Assembly (NCBI GenBank): GCA_016293495.1
Contig: JAEDED010000018.1
Span: 1-45,086, forward strand
DNA length: 45,086 nt
Source of the DNA: Treponema sp.
GTDB lineage: Bacteria > Spirochaetota > Spirochaetia > Treponematales > Treponemataceae
Direction: 5' to 3'
The position numbers were made by a program, and so were the translations under genes. Position 1 is the first letter of the stretch, and every line of letters begins with the position of its first letter. This document shows positions 7,887 through 15,418 of the stretch, piece by piece. The notes beneath the pieces are model-generated. The model ran no database searches. It was not told the DNA's origin and saw only the letters and a list, made by a program, of their open reading frames with translations.

Positions 7887-8264
7887 TTAAAATCGTTTCA
7901 TCACAATCTCTGCAATCCCAGAATATCCTTCATCACTTGAAACAATAACTAAATCCCGCACCACCGCGGTTGCACACAACCAAAGCTTATTGTCATCAAA
8001 TTCCGGATAATGCTCTTTTAACTTTCCATATTCCAGGGCAATACTTTCATCAATATTTACGATATGTAGGAGGTGAACAAAATCATCTGCAATTTCAATA
8101 GCATTCTTTTCAGTTTCAGAGTATTCGGTGCGGGCCATGTAATTCAGCTTTCCTACAGTAACTGTTGAAACATAAATGTTTTCTGTATCATCAAAAAAGT
8201 CAAAAAGCTCTGTCTTTCCTTTAAAAAAGTCAAAAATAGTTAGCGCATCTACAAGATAGTTCAT
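7887..8264 (-). CDS. degenerate PIN-domain protein (VapC-like)
   Basis: 125 residues with the PIN outline: MNYLVDALTIFDF opening strand, YVSTVTVGKLNYM second strand, DDNKLWLCATAV helix and LVIVSSDEGYSGI strand. PIN toxins are Mg-dependent ribonucleases using four acidic residues. Here the first Asp (residue 6) is kept but the usual D-T-N is D-A-L, and the Glu normally found in the TVxEL strand is replaced by Lys (TVGKL). Asp residues in the third and fourth motifs remain. Catalysis is therefore doubtful. GCAGGAAA precedes the ATG. It follows the Phd-type antitoxin by 22 nt and is the last gene of a PIN-Phd-PIN set. It could be an inactive decoy, a regulator, or a divergent active enzyme. Confidence 0.7.
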   Translation of the reverse strand: MNYLVDALTIFDFFKGKTELFDFFDDTENIYVSTVTVGKLNYMARTEYSETEKNAIEIADDFVHLLHIVNIDESIALEYGKLKEHYPEFDDNKLWLCATAVVRDLVIVSSDEGYSGIAEIVMKRF

Positions 8265-8286
8265 ATATTTTTCCTGCTTGAATATT

Positions 8287-8607
8287 TTATTTTTTTAATA
8301 ACGCAAAAAATTTTCTTGCAGTAATGCCAGCTGCATCTGAGTTGATTTTATCTGAACGTTCATCCCAGCTCTCGTGCATCATTTCTACGATTTCTTTCAT
8401 TGAGATTGTCTTTAATTTTGAGTTAACTGTTGAACTGTACTCTGCAAGTTCTGCAAATGGAGATTGTGCGGCTACCGGTGTTTCTGCCGGAACAATCTTG
8501 AACTTTGACCCATCAGCACGGGTTATATATGCCATTCCGTTTTCTTTTACTGAATCCAGCAAAGATGATAAATTCTGTCTTGCCTGAGAATAAGTCATTA
8601 CAAACAT
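8287..8607 (-). CDS. Phd/YefM-type antitoxin
   Basis: 106 residues. The start MFVMTYSQARQNLSSLLDSV followed by GMAYITRADG and SKFKIVPAE is the Phd/YefM DNA-binding fold (antitoxins that bind their own operator through an N-terminal dimer). The C-terminal half is longer and charged, as expected of a toxin-neutralising tail (MKEIVEMMHESWDERSDK). An AGGGG ribosome site lies before the ATG. The start overlaps the end of the PIN gene at 8598 by 10 bp, and a second PIN gene follows after 22 nt. It presumably neutralises the upstream PIN toxin; whether it also binds the downstream one is open. Confidence 0.75.
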   Translation of the reverse strand: MFVMTYSQARQNLSSLLDSVKENGMAYITRADGSKFKIVPAETPVAAQSPFAELAEYSSTVNSKLKTISMKEIVEMMHESWDERSDKINSDAAGITARKFFALLKK

Positions 8608-8999
8608 ACAACACCCCTTTTTTTCGCAATTTTTGAAAGATCCTCATCATATGTTAAAAGAGGACATCCAGTTCTTAAAGCACATTCAAGATAATACATA
8701 TCATAAGCATAATGCTTTTCATCTGCTGCATAACTTAGTGAAGTTTCGAAATCTACATCTAATAAGGCAATCGGAAGCTTTCTGTAAAGCTCAAAACACT
8801 TTACTGCAGCCTCTTTAGTCATAAGATTGCGCTTAAGCCATTTTGAAAGTGAATTTCCCACTTCAAATGGAAGGCATGAAGCAGAAAGTAATTCGTAACC
8901 TTCTGATTTTTCCATAACATCCTGTGCAGTTGATTCCTGTTTTATAACTGCCATAATGCATGAAGCATCAATTATTAAAGATTTCTTTTTTTTACTCAT
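8598..8999 (-). CDS. PIN-domain toxin (VapC family)
   Basis: 133 residues from ATG 8999. A TTG at 9014 is in frame but lies inside the palindrome and is less likely. PIN acidic residues are all present: Asp in SLIIDASCIMAVI (residue 11), Glu in PFEVGNSL, Asp in YAYDMYYLECAL and Asp in LTYDEDL. Family members are Mg-dependent RNases that cut tRNA or rRNA. The toxin gene comes first, followed by an overlapping Phd-type antitoxin, the reverse of the classical vapBC order. No Shine-Dalgarno is visible, and TATAAT abuts the ATG. The product looks intact and active. Confidence 0.8.
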   Translation of the reverse strand: MSKKKKSLIIDASCIMAVIKQESTAQDVMEKSEGYELLSASCLPFEVGNSLSKWLKRNLMTKEAAVKCFELYRKLPIALLDVDFETSLSYAADEKHYAYDMYYLECALRTGCPLLTYDEDLSKIAKKRGVVCL

Positions 9000-9006
9000 A
9001 TTATAA

Positions 9007-9022
9007 TTGTACAATCGTACAA
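9007..9022. promoter_or_regulatory. palindromic operator candidate of the PIN-Phd-PIN cluster
   Basis: TTGTAC-N4-GTACAA is a perfect inverted repeat 8 bp upstream of the first ATG of the cluster. Toxin-antitoxin operons are usually autoregulated through such sites, and Phd-type antitoxins bind short palindromes. Assignment to this antitoxin is by position only. Confidence 0.5.
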
Positions 9023-9047
9023 CTTAAAAGTCAAGTTTTTAAACACA

Positions 9048-9081
9048 CAAAAAAAGGCCCCGGAACAGTTTCCGAGGTCTT
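9048..9081 (-). terminator. rho-independent terminator of leuB
   Basis: Read on the minus strand, GACCTCGGAA pairs with TTCCGGGGCC around a short loop and is followed by seven T residues. It lies 24 nt past the leuB stop codon. Confidence 0.85.
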
Positions 9082-9104
9082 GAAAATTCCCTTAAATAAA
9101 GGAT

Positions 9105-10196
9105 TTATTTATTGAGGTATTCAACAACAAGCTGACCCATTTTCTTTGTGCCAACAAGTTTTCCGCTGGCTTTTACAGCTTCAACATCACCTGCGATATC
9201 CCCTGTACGCCAGCCGTCATCGAGAACCTTTTCAACAGCTGCTTCGATTGCTTTTGCTTCGTCTTCCAATTTGAAAGAGTAGCGGAGAAGCATTGCAGCA
9301 GAAAGAATTGTTGCCAATGGGTTAGCAAGATCTTTTCCTGCGATGTCTGGAGCTGAACCGTGAATAGGTTCGTACAATCCAGGACCTGTTCCGTCACCGA
9401 TAGATGCAGAAGCGAGCATACCGATTGAACCTGTAATCTGTGAAGCTTCGTCAGAAAGGATATCACCGAACATGTTTGAAGTTGCGATAACGTCGAACTG
9501 TTTTGGATTACGAACCATCTGCATTGAAGCGTTGTCGATGTAGAGGTAAGAAAGCTGAACTTCCGGATAGTCTTTCTTTACATCTTCTGCAACACGGCGC
9601 CAGAGCTGTGAAGAGTTAAGGATGTTTGCTTTATCAACTACGCAGAGTCTCTTCTGGCGGTTCATAGCATATTCAAATCCCATGCGAACGATGCGTTCGA
9701 TTTCTGGGCGAGTATATTTTTCTGTATCCCATGCAGTGTTTCCGTCTTCTGAAGTTCCTCTTTCACCGAAGTAAATACCACCAGTAAGTTCGCGAACGAT
9801 AAGGATATCAAGTCCGTCGCCTACGATTTCATCTTTAAGAGGACATGCAGCTTTAAGCTGTTTGAACATGAGAGCAGGACGGAGGTTAGCGAATACTTTC
9901 ATTCCGCCGCGCATTCCGAGGAGTGCTTTTTCTGGACGGATTTCTGAAGGAAGGTTATCCCATTTTGGTCCACCTACAGCACCGAGCAAAGCTGCGTCAG
10001 ATTTAAGACAGATATCAAGCTGATCCTGTGGAAGTGGATGACCGAACTTGTCGATAGCACATCCACCAGCAAGTACGTTTGTGTAATTCCATTTGTGGCC
10101 ATATTTTTCTGCCACTGCATTAAGAACGTTAACTGCTTCTGCAACAACGTCAGGTCCGATTCCGTCACCAGGAATCAAGGCAATAGTCTTTTCCAT
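9105..10196 (-). CDS. leuB: 3-isopropylmalate dehydrogenase
   Basis: 363 residues. Catalyses NAD-dependent oxidation and decarboxylation of 3-isopropylmalate to 2-oxoisocaproate in leucine synthesis. Visible family features: IALIPGDGIGPDVV at the start, RELTGGIYFGERG, YLYIDNASMQMVRNPKQFDV (metal and substrate ligands), NMFGDILSDEASQI and EPIHGSAPDIAGKDLANP (NAD site). ATG 10196 is chosen because GAGGAG sits 7 nt upstream; an upstream in-frame start would add 21 non-family residues. It is a single-gene unit with its own terminator; leuA, leuC and leuD are not in the window. A second branched-chain gene, ilvB, lies 20 kb away. Confidence 0.96.
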   Translation of the reverse strand: MEKTIALIPGDGIGPDVVAEAVNVLNAVAEKYGHKWNYTNVLAGGCAIDKFGHPLPQDQLDICLKSDAALLGAVGGPKWDNLPSEIRPEKALLGMRGGMKVFANLRPALMFKQLKAACPLKDEIVGDGLDILIVRELTGGIYFGERGTSEDGNTAWDTEKYTRPEIERIVRMGFEYAMNRQKRLCVVDKANILNSSQLWRRVAEDVKKDYPEVQLSYLYIDNASMQMVRNPKQFDVIATSNMFGDILSDEASQITGSIGMLASASIGDGTGPGLYEPIHGSAPDIAGKDLANPLATILSAAMLLRYSFKLEDEAKAIEAAVEKVLDDGWRTGDIAGDVEAVKASGKLVGTKKMGQLVVEYLNK

Positions 10197-10307
10197 AATA
10201 TTTCTCCTCACACGATGTGTGTTTTTTATAATTTTAATATTACTTAATTTATAAAGCATTTTTAAAAATGTATCAAGTAAAAATCAGTAAAAACATCAAT
10301 TCCAGAC

Positions 10308-10451
10308 ATTGAAAAGACTACCAGAAAAAGCACGTCAACTCGTCATGATGAACGGTAAAAGGTGTCCGACTGCGCTTTTCGCTTCGCGAAAATGCTCGCA
10401 CCGTTCACAATGACGATGTTGACGCTTGCTTTTTCTTCCCGTCTTTTCAAT
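10308..10451. repeat. 144-nt imperfect palindrome, possible MITE/REP-like element
   Basis: The outer arms start ATTGAAAAGAC and end GTCTTTTCAAT. Inside, AGAAAAAGCA, CGTCAAC, TCGTCAT and GAACGGT each recur as reverse complements on the other arm with small gaps. A central stem TTTTCGC-ttc-GCGAAAA lies near the middle. The whole element can fold into one long hairpin. It fills most of the 340-base gap between leuB and the EamA gene. It has no ORF and no second copy here. Candidates are a non-autonomous mobile element or an REP-type repeat. Confidence 0.65.
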
Positions 10452-10526
10452 AACTGCTTATTAATACTTTGACTTTTTCTCAACCTTTTTTTTCCTATGC
10501 TTTAATGACAAAAAAATAAAATTCAT

Positions 10527-10532
10527 TATAAT
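10527..10532 (+). promoter_or_regulatory. -10 box of the EamA gene (leaderless arrangement)
   Basis: TATAAT ends 7 nt before the ATG at 10540 and no Shine-Dalgarno lies between them, so transcription would begin at or next to the start codon. No convincing -35 is seen at 16-18 nt. Confidence 0.5.
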
Positions 10533-10539
10533 ACACACC

Positions 10540-11445
10540 ATGAGAAAAATATCAGAAACATCAAAGGGAATTATCTGCCTTGTTACCTCGGCATTCTGTT
10601 TTGCCATGATGGCGGTTTGCGTTAAGCTTGCGGGAGATAATATTCACTTTATGCAGAAGGCGTTTTTCAGAAACTCTGTTGCGTTTTTGATTGCGCTGGT
10701 GCTTTTGATTCGTGAAGGCGCCGTTAAGGGTAAGGCTTCTCTTGCTGTTCCGAAGGTTTGCTGGTTTTTTCTCGTATTGAGGTCTGTGACAGGCTCTTTC
10801 GGTATTTTCGGGAATTTCTACGCCATCGACCGTATCTGTCTTGCCGACGCTGCGATTCTTAACAAAATGGCGCCTTTCTTCGCGGTTATCTTCAGCTTTT
10901 TCCTCATAAAAGAAAAGATCAAGTTGGTTCCTTTTATTGCCATCATGATGGCGTTTGTCGGGGCAATGTTTGTAGTAAAACCAAGTTTCAACTTTGAACA
11001 GACTCTTCCTACCCTTGCAGGCTTCGTCGGCGGAATGGGAGCAGGCTTTGCTTATGCCTGCGTTCGAAAGCTTAAAAGCCTTGGGTGTAATTCTAAAGTC
11101 ATCGTTTTATTTTTCTCAGCATTTTCGATGCTGATTTCTCTGCCTTACATGATTACAAGCTTTGATCCGATGACTTTATATCAGGTTCTGATTTTGTGCG
11201 GTGCAGGCGTATGTGCTGCCGGAGGTCAGTTTGGAATTACTGCCGCTTACTATCATGCAGCTCCACGTGATATTTCAATTTACGATTACTCGCAGATTAT
11301 CTTTTCTACAATGCTGGGATTTTTCTTCTTCGACCAGATTCCGGACAGATACAGCTTTATCGGTTACACAATCATCATCTCGATGGCCGTGATCAACTTT
11401 GTCTGGACTAAAAAAAATCACGAAAAAGAAATGGCCAAGCTTTGA
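10540..11445 (+). CDS. EamA/DMT-family transporter
   Basis: 301 residues with about ten hydrophobic segments, in two five-helix halves typical of the drug/metabolite transporter superfamily (EamA). The first segment is GIICLVTSAFCFAMMAVCV; FVGAMFVVKPSF ends the first half, and the second half has GGQFGITAAYYHAAPRDISI. The Lys-rich tail (KKNHEKE) is cytoplasmic. Members export amino acids, nucleosides or other small metabolites, or move S-adenosylmethionine; the substrate cannot be told from sequence. It is a single gene behind a TATAAT box, with no clear terminator downstream. Confidence 0.88.
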   Translation: MRKISETSKGIICLVTSAFCFAMMAVCVKLAGDNIHFMQKAFFRNSVAFLIALVLLIREGAVKGKASLAVPKVCWFFLVLRSVTGSFGIFGNFYAIDRICLADAAILNKMAPFFAVIFSFFLIKEKIKLVPFIAIMMAFVGAMFVVKPSFNFEQTLPTLAGFVGGMGAGFAYACVRKLKSLGCNSKVIVLFFSAFSMLISLPYMITSFDPMTLYQVLILCGAGVCAAGGQFGITAAYYHAAPRDISIYDYSQIIFSTMLGFFFFDQIPDRYSFIGYTIIISMAVINFVWTKKNHEKEMAKL

Positions 11446-11513
11446 GGAATCTAAAGACAGCCTGACTGTTTCCACTTGTAAAAACTTTTGTCGTAAGCAT
11501 CAAAACCTCCACA

Positions 11514-11529
11514 ATATGTATATACATAT
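11514..11529. promoter_or_regulatory. 16-bp perfect palindrome in the EamA-LRR gap
   Basis: ATATGTATATACATAT lies in the 270-base stretch between the EamA and leucine-rich-repeat genes. It could be a regulator site or chance in AT-rich DNA. Apart from this and the promoter at 11681 I see nothing coding in the gap. Confidence 0.25.
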
Positions 11530-11680
11530 CACCACATCAAGTGACGGCCTTAAAAATTCCACATAATAAACATACATTTTCTTTAAAAAAAATCGCACTT
11601 TTTATAGTGGAAAATTCAAAATTCTGCCGAAAATATATAAGAAGACGAATACTGTCAGCGAATGCCCTTCTGGCGATTCG

Positions 11681-11708
11681 TTGAAAATCCGAAGTTTTCG
11701 TTTATAAT
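11681..11708 (+). promoter_or_regulatory. sigma-70 promoter of the LRR gene
   Basis: TTGAAA (11681-11686), 16 nt, TATAAT (11703-11708). The -10 box ends 6 nt before ATG 11715, so the mRNA is predicted to start at the start codon (leaderless). Confidence 0.65.
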
Positions 11709-11714
11709 AGAACT

Positions 11715-13907
11715 ATGCCGACAGATGGATTTATCATTTCCCAAGATGGAAAAACTTTAACAAAATGTGAATTCGCAAAATTAGGAACTGTAATCAGCGT
11801 TCCTACTGGAATCACAAAAATCGCAAACGGTGTCTTTGCAGAAGCACCTGTTACAAAAGTAATTCTCCCTGATTCTGTAACAGAAATCGGACAAAACCTT
11901 TTTTCTTCAAGTGAAACTCTTGAAGACGTAAAACTTCCATCTAACCTCACCTCTTTAAAACCATTTACCTTTGCCGGCTGTTCATCATTACGCAGAATCA
12001 CAATGCCAGACAACATCACTTCATTCCCTGAGGGCTTGTTCTGGGGTTGTATTTCATTACCAGAAATTCCTTTCAGAAACGGAATGGAAGCTCTCGAACC
12101 GGATGTTTTCCGCGACTGTGAATCGATCACTTCAATTCAGATTCCGCCAAGCGTAAAGGTAATCAAGACAGGCGCACTTTCGGGCTGTACAAACCTTTCG
12201 ACTATCGTATTCCCGGCAGGTCTTGAAAACATTCAGGACAGAAGCCTTGCGGGATTAAAATCCTTGCAGTACATGAGATTTTCCGGCGACTGTGATAATT
12301 TCTTCGTTGATGAAAACGGCGGCTGTCTTTATCAGTTAACAGAGAACGGCGCTGTTTTAATCAAGTGTCCTGTTAATGTTGAATCAGTTTATCTTGTAGA
12401 AAATACCTGCGACGTTCATATCGATGCTTTCGAATGCTGTAATTCCCTTGCCGAAGTTTATGCAAGCGAAAATGCACCGGAAGCTCTTGTTAATAAATTG
12501 ATGGAACTTATTCCTCACCTCGATATCAATTCATATTCCGACGAGCCTTCTGAAGAAGAAGCCTTCTCGGAAAAAATCAAAGACCTTGGCGAAGATCTTG
12601 ATAAAGTTCAGGTTAACGAAGAAGAATTTTCTGCTATCGGGGAATTTACACAGGACGATGCTGATGACGAAGAAGAAACAACTGAAGACAACAGCAGCAG
12701 CGAAAGTTCCGACGAAGAAATTTCAATTAATCAGAATGAAGTTGAAAGCATCTTAAACCAGCACAATGTTGAAGAACCAGCAGCAGCTTCCGATGAAGAC
12801 GCTCGCATCCAGGAAATCTTAAACTCACAGTGCTGCAGAAACGATTCCCTCGACGAAGGCTTCAGACCGATTTCAATGGACGAACTTGAAAAACTCATGA
12901 ACGGTCCAGTTGTCGACCCGATGGAACAGCTCAAAGCAAACGAACAGAACGCTTCAGAACCTGCAGTCGCAGAAGAACAAGCCGCATCGGTTTCTGAACC
13001 TGAAATTACCGAACCTATAATTGAGGCAACAGAAGAACCTGCAGTGATTTCAGAACCTGCAGTCGCAGAAGAAGAAAAACCAAAGCGCCGTCGCGCCTCT
13101 AAAAAAACTGAAGCCACTGATTCGACAGAAGAAAAACCAAAACGCAAACGTGCAAGAAAAACTGCTGCTTCAGAAGATGAACAGTCAGAAGATAAACCAA
13201 AACGCCGTCGGGCATCAAAGAAAACAAAGAAGACAGAAGACATAGAAATTCCTGCAATTGAAGAACCTGTTTCAGAACCAGCAATTCAGGAAACTGAAGA
13301 ACCTGTAGTTGAAGAACAGACTCAAGACATAGAAATTCCTGCAATTGACGAATCTGCATTTGCGACAACTGAAGAACCACCAGCTGCGCCTGAAGAACCA
13401 CAGTTTATTCGCGCAATGAAAAATGTTGCGTCACACCAAATGGTTATTGAAGACGAAGGCAACAAAATTGACAATGTATACGGCGACCTGAAGGAACTGC
13501 TTGTAATTGCTGACGGAGTTGCACCAAGCACAAATGACTTCTCAAGCCATCTTGTAAAGTTCTCCAAAGCAGTTGCTAAAAAATATGGATTTACTAAGAT
13601 TTATTTCTTTGAAGATTTGCCTCTTGATAATCCGGAATTTATTTACGGACTTGAGAGCTTTGGTAATTTCAGAAATGTTCTTTATGCGTGCAACAAGCCA
13701 AGTGCAGAAAATATTTCTGAAAACCAGAAAGGTCTTATAGATGCTGCAGGTATTTCTCTTCCTGCTTCTTCAAGAATCCAGAGTGTTAAAGAAAAACTTT
13801 CTGATGCTGACCTTCAGTATCCTGTAAAGATTCTTGTTCAGGATAATTATATTGAAGGTCTCCTTTACTGTGCAGAAAAGTACAGAAAGGATCACGACAT
13901 TAAATAA
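11715..13907 (+). CDS. large cytoplasmic LRR_5 (BspA-like) protein with basic repeats
   Basis: 730 residues, no signal peptide. Residues 1-250 hold BspA/LRR_5-type repeats, each with the FxxCxSLxxIxxPxxVxxI pattern (for example FAGCSSLRRITMPDNITSF and LSGCTNLSTIVFPAGLENI). Residues 265-360 are very acidic. Residues 400-560 are low-complexity Glu/Pro/Ala (EEPA, SEPA, IEIPAI) with three near copies of a basic motif, KPKRRRASKK-T or KPKRKRARK-T, like histone-H1 or AT-hook tails. The last 170 residues are a globular alpha/beta domain (GDLKELLVIADGVAPSTNDF, KKYGFTKIYFFEDLPLD) with no family recognised. Most BspA-like proteins are secreted; this one is not, and the basic repeats suggest binding of nucleic acid or another polyanion. 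Monocistronic, leaderless promoter, terminator at 13932. Confidence 0.8.
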   Translation: MPTDGFIISQDGKTLTKCEFAKLGTVISVPTGITKIANGVFAEAPVTKVILPDSVTEIGQNLFSSSETLEDVKLPSNLTSLKPFTFAGCSSLRRITMPDNITSFPEGLFWGCISLPEIPFRNGMEALEPDVFRDCESITSIQIPPSVKVIKTGALSGCTNLSTIVFPAGLENIQDRSLAGLKSLQYMRFSGDCDNFFVDENGGCLYQLTENGAVLIKCPVNVESVYLVENTCDVHIDAFECCNSLAEVYASENAPEALVNKLMELIPHLDINSYSDEPSEEEAFSEKIKDLGEDLDKVQVNEEEFSAIGEFTQDDADDEEETTEDNSSSESSDEEISINQNEVESILNQHNVEEPAAASDEDARIQEILNSQCCRNDSLDEGFRPISMDELEKLMNGPVVDPMEQLKANEQNASEPAVAEEQAASVSEPEITEPIIEATEEPAVISEPAVAEEEKPKRRRASKKTEATDSTEEKPKRKRARKTAASEDEQSEDKPKRRRASKKTKKTEDIEIPAIEEPVSEPAIQETEEPVVEEQTQDIEIPAIDESAFATTEEPPAAPEEPQFIRAMKNVASHQMVIEDEGNKIDNVYGDLKELLVIADGVAPSTNDFSSHLVKFSKAVAKKYGFTKIYFFEDLPLDNPEFIYGLESFGNFRNVLYACNKPSAENISENQKGLIDAAGISLPASSRIQSVKEKLSDADLQYPVKILVQDNYIEGLLYCAEKYRKDHDIK

Positions 13908-13931
13908 CAAGTAACTTATATAAAACATAAA

Positions 13932-13977
13932 ACGGATTTGAACAGTTCAAGTGAAAAGTTCAAATCCGTTTTTTTTA
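13932..13977 (+). terminator. terminator of the LRR gene
   Basis: ACGGATTTGAAC (13932-13943) pairs with GTTCAAATCCGT (13958-13969), followed by a T-run to 13977; 25 nt past the stop. Confidence 0.88.
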
Positions 13978-13996
13978 TTTTAAATAATTCATTCAT

Positions 13997-14029
13997 AAAA
14001 AAAGCCTCAGATTCTTTCGAACCTGAGGC
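13997..14029 (-). terminator. terminator of the chvE-gguA-gguB operon
   Basis: On the minus strand GCCTCAG pairs with CTGAGGC around a 12-nt loop, then seven T. It lies 57 nt past the gguB stop and faces the LRR terminator. Confidence 0.85.
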
Positions 14030-14085
14030 ACATTCACTTTCCTGGAGCTTGTCGAAAGCTTTCCCACCCGCGACAAAAAATGAAT

Positions 14086-15381
14086 TTATTTCAATGACTT
14101 ACGTTTCTTAGAAACTACGTCAAATACTACAGCGAGAAGAAGTACGAGACCCTTAACAGCTTTCTGCCAGTTTGCATCAACACTAAGGATCGACATACCG
14201 TTGTTCAATACACCCATGAAGAGCGCACCGATAACTGCACCGCCTACTGTACCTGTTCCACCATAAGCTGAAGCACCACCAATGAAACATGAAGCGATAG
14301 CATCCATTTCGTAGTTTGTACCAGCAGTTGGAGCTGCAGAGTTAAAGCGTGCAACACAAACGAGAGCTGCTACAGCCGAAAGGAATCCCATGTTTGTATA
14401 AGCAAAGAACATGACTTTATCTGTGTTAATACCAGAAAGTTTTGCAGCTTTTGCGTTACCACCAATTGCATACAGATAACGACCAGGAACGGTGTTCTGT
14501 GTGTAATATGAATATGCAGCAACTACGATTGCGATAAGGATAAGAATTACTGGATAACCTGAGTTAAGTCCGAGCAATACTGATACACCCATGATAACGA
14601 TGCTTACGAGAACCTGTTTGATAACAAATGGAGTTGTAGCTCCAACATGATATCCTTTTCTTCTCTTGTTGTTTCTAGCAAGAACCTGCAATACAACCAT
14701 CAATGCACAGCATACGATACCGATGATGATTGCAATCTGCAATGTTGAAGAAGCAAACTGCCAGATGCTTTTTACAGCTCTTGCATTAGGATCAATTGAA
14801 ACCAAACCTGTTTTTGTAATTGCCATGTTTGCATTTGTTTTACCGATGAAGCTGTTGAACAGGTTCAAGTAGTTATCTGGAAGTGGAGAAATTGTTGTAC
14901 CGTTAAGGATAAGCAATGAAACACCACGCCAGAGCAACATTCCTGACAATGTACAGATGAATGGAGGAATATGCATATATGCAATCCAGAAAGCATGCCA
15001 TGCACCGATTAAAGTACCAATCAGAAGACAAACAAGAATTGCAGCATAAATATTCCAATGAAGATTACAAATCAAAACACCGGCAACTGCACCAACAAGA
15101 CAAACAACAGAACCAACAGAAAGATCGATGTTACCACCAGTTAAGATACAGCAAAGCATACCAACTGCAAGAATTACTACATACGCATTCTGGTTAATAA
15201 TGTTAGTTACGTTAGTTGGATTAAGTAACGACATTCCAAAAAGATTGAAGCCCTTTCCGCTTTTAAACATCATCAGAACTTCAAACAAAACCATTACAGC
15301 TACAAGTGCAACAAGCATTGTATTGTTTTTTAATACATTCAAAATCGCAGAACCTGGCGATTTCTTTTCTATTTCGTTCAT
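14086..15381 (-). CDS. gguB: sugar ABC transporter permease, GguB/XylH type
   Basis: 431 residues with about ten membrane segments of the BPD_transp_2 family (ribose, xylose and multiple-sugar permeases). Clear family segments: ILAVGMLCCILTGGNIDLSV near residue 75, HIPPFICTLSGMLLWRG, YAIGGNAKAAKLSGINTDKV and ASCFIGGASAYGGTGTVGG. The inserted loop with NNKRRKGYHV in the middle is typical of the longer XylH/GguB members. It forms the inner-membrane channel for the sugar delivered by ChvE and is energised by GguA. It is the last gene of the operon, 37 nt after gguA. The exact substrate (galactose, glucose, arabinose, xylose) is inferred from the ChvE-like binding protein. Confidence 0.9.
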   Translation of the reverse strand: MNEIEKKSPGSAILNVLKNNTMLVALVAVMVLFEVLMMFKSGKGFNLFGMSLLNPTNVTNIINQNAYVVILAVGMLCCILTGGNIDLSVGSVVCLVGAVAGVLICNLHWNIYAAILVCLLIGTLIGAWHAFWIAYMHIPPFICTLSGMLLWRGVSLLILNGTTISPLPDNYLNLFNSFIGKTNANMAITKTGLVSIDPNARAVKSIWQFASSTLQIAIIIGIVCCALMVVLQVLARNNKRRKGYHVGATTPFVIKQVLVSIVIMGVSVLLGLNSGYPVILILIAIVVAAYSYYTQNTVPGRYLYAIGGNAKAAKLSGINTDKVMFFAYTNMGFLSAVAALVCVARFNSAAPTAGTNYEMDAIASCFIGGASAYGGTGTVGGAVIGALFMGVLNNGMSILSVDANWQKAVKGLVLLLAVVFDVVSKKRKSLK

Positions 15382-15418
15382 TTATATACTCCTTAATTCC
15401 AATATACTTTCTGCAGAA

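Noticed and set aside
12731..13243. A 170-codon minus-strand ORF with Ser/Ala-rich product
   Set aside because: It is a shadow of the low-complexity Glu/Pro/Ala region of the LRR gene.
13000..13400. Repeats in the LRR gene as CRISPR-like units
   Set aside because: They are in-frame codon repeats (EEPA, KPKRRRASK), irregular in spacing and inside a gene; no CRISPR array exists in the window.
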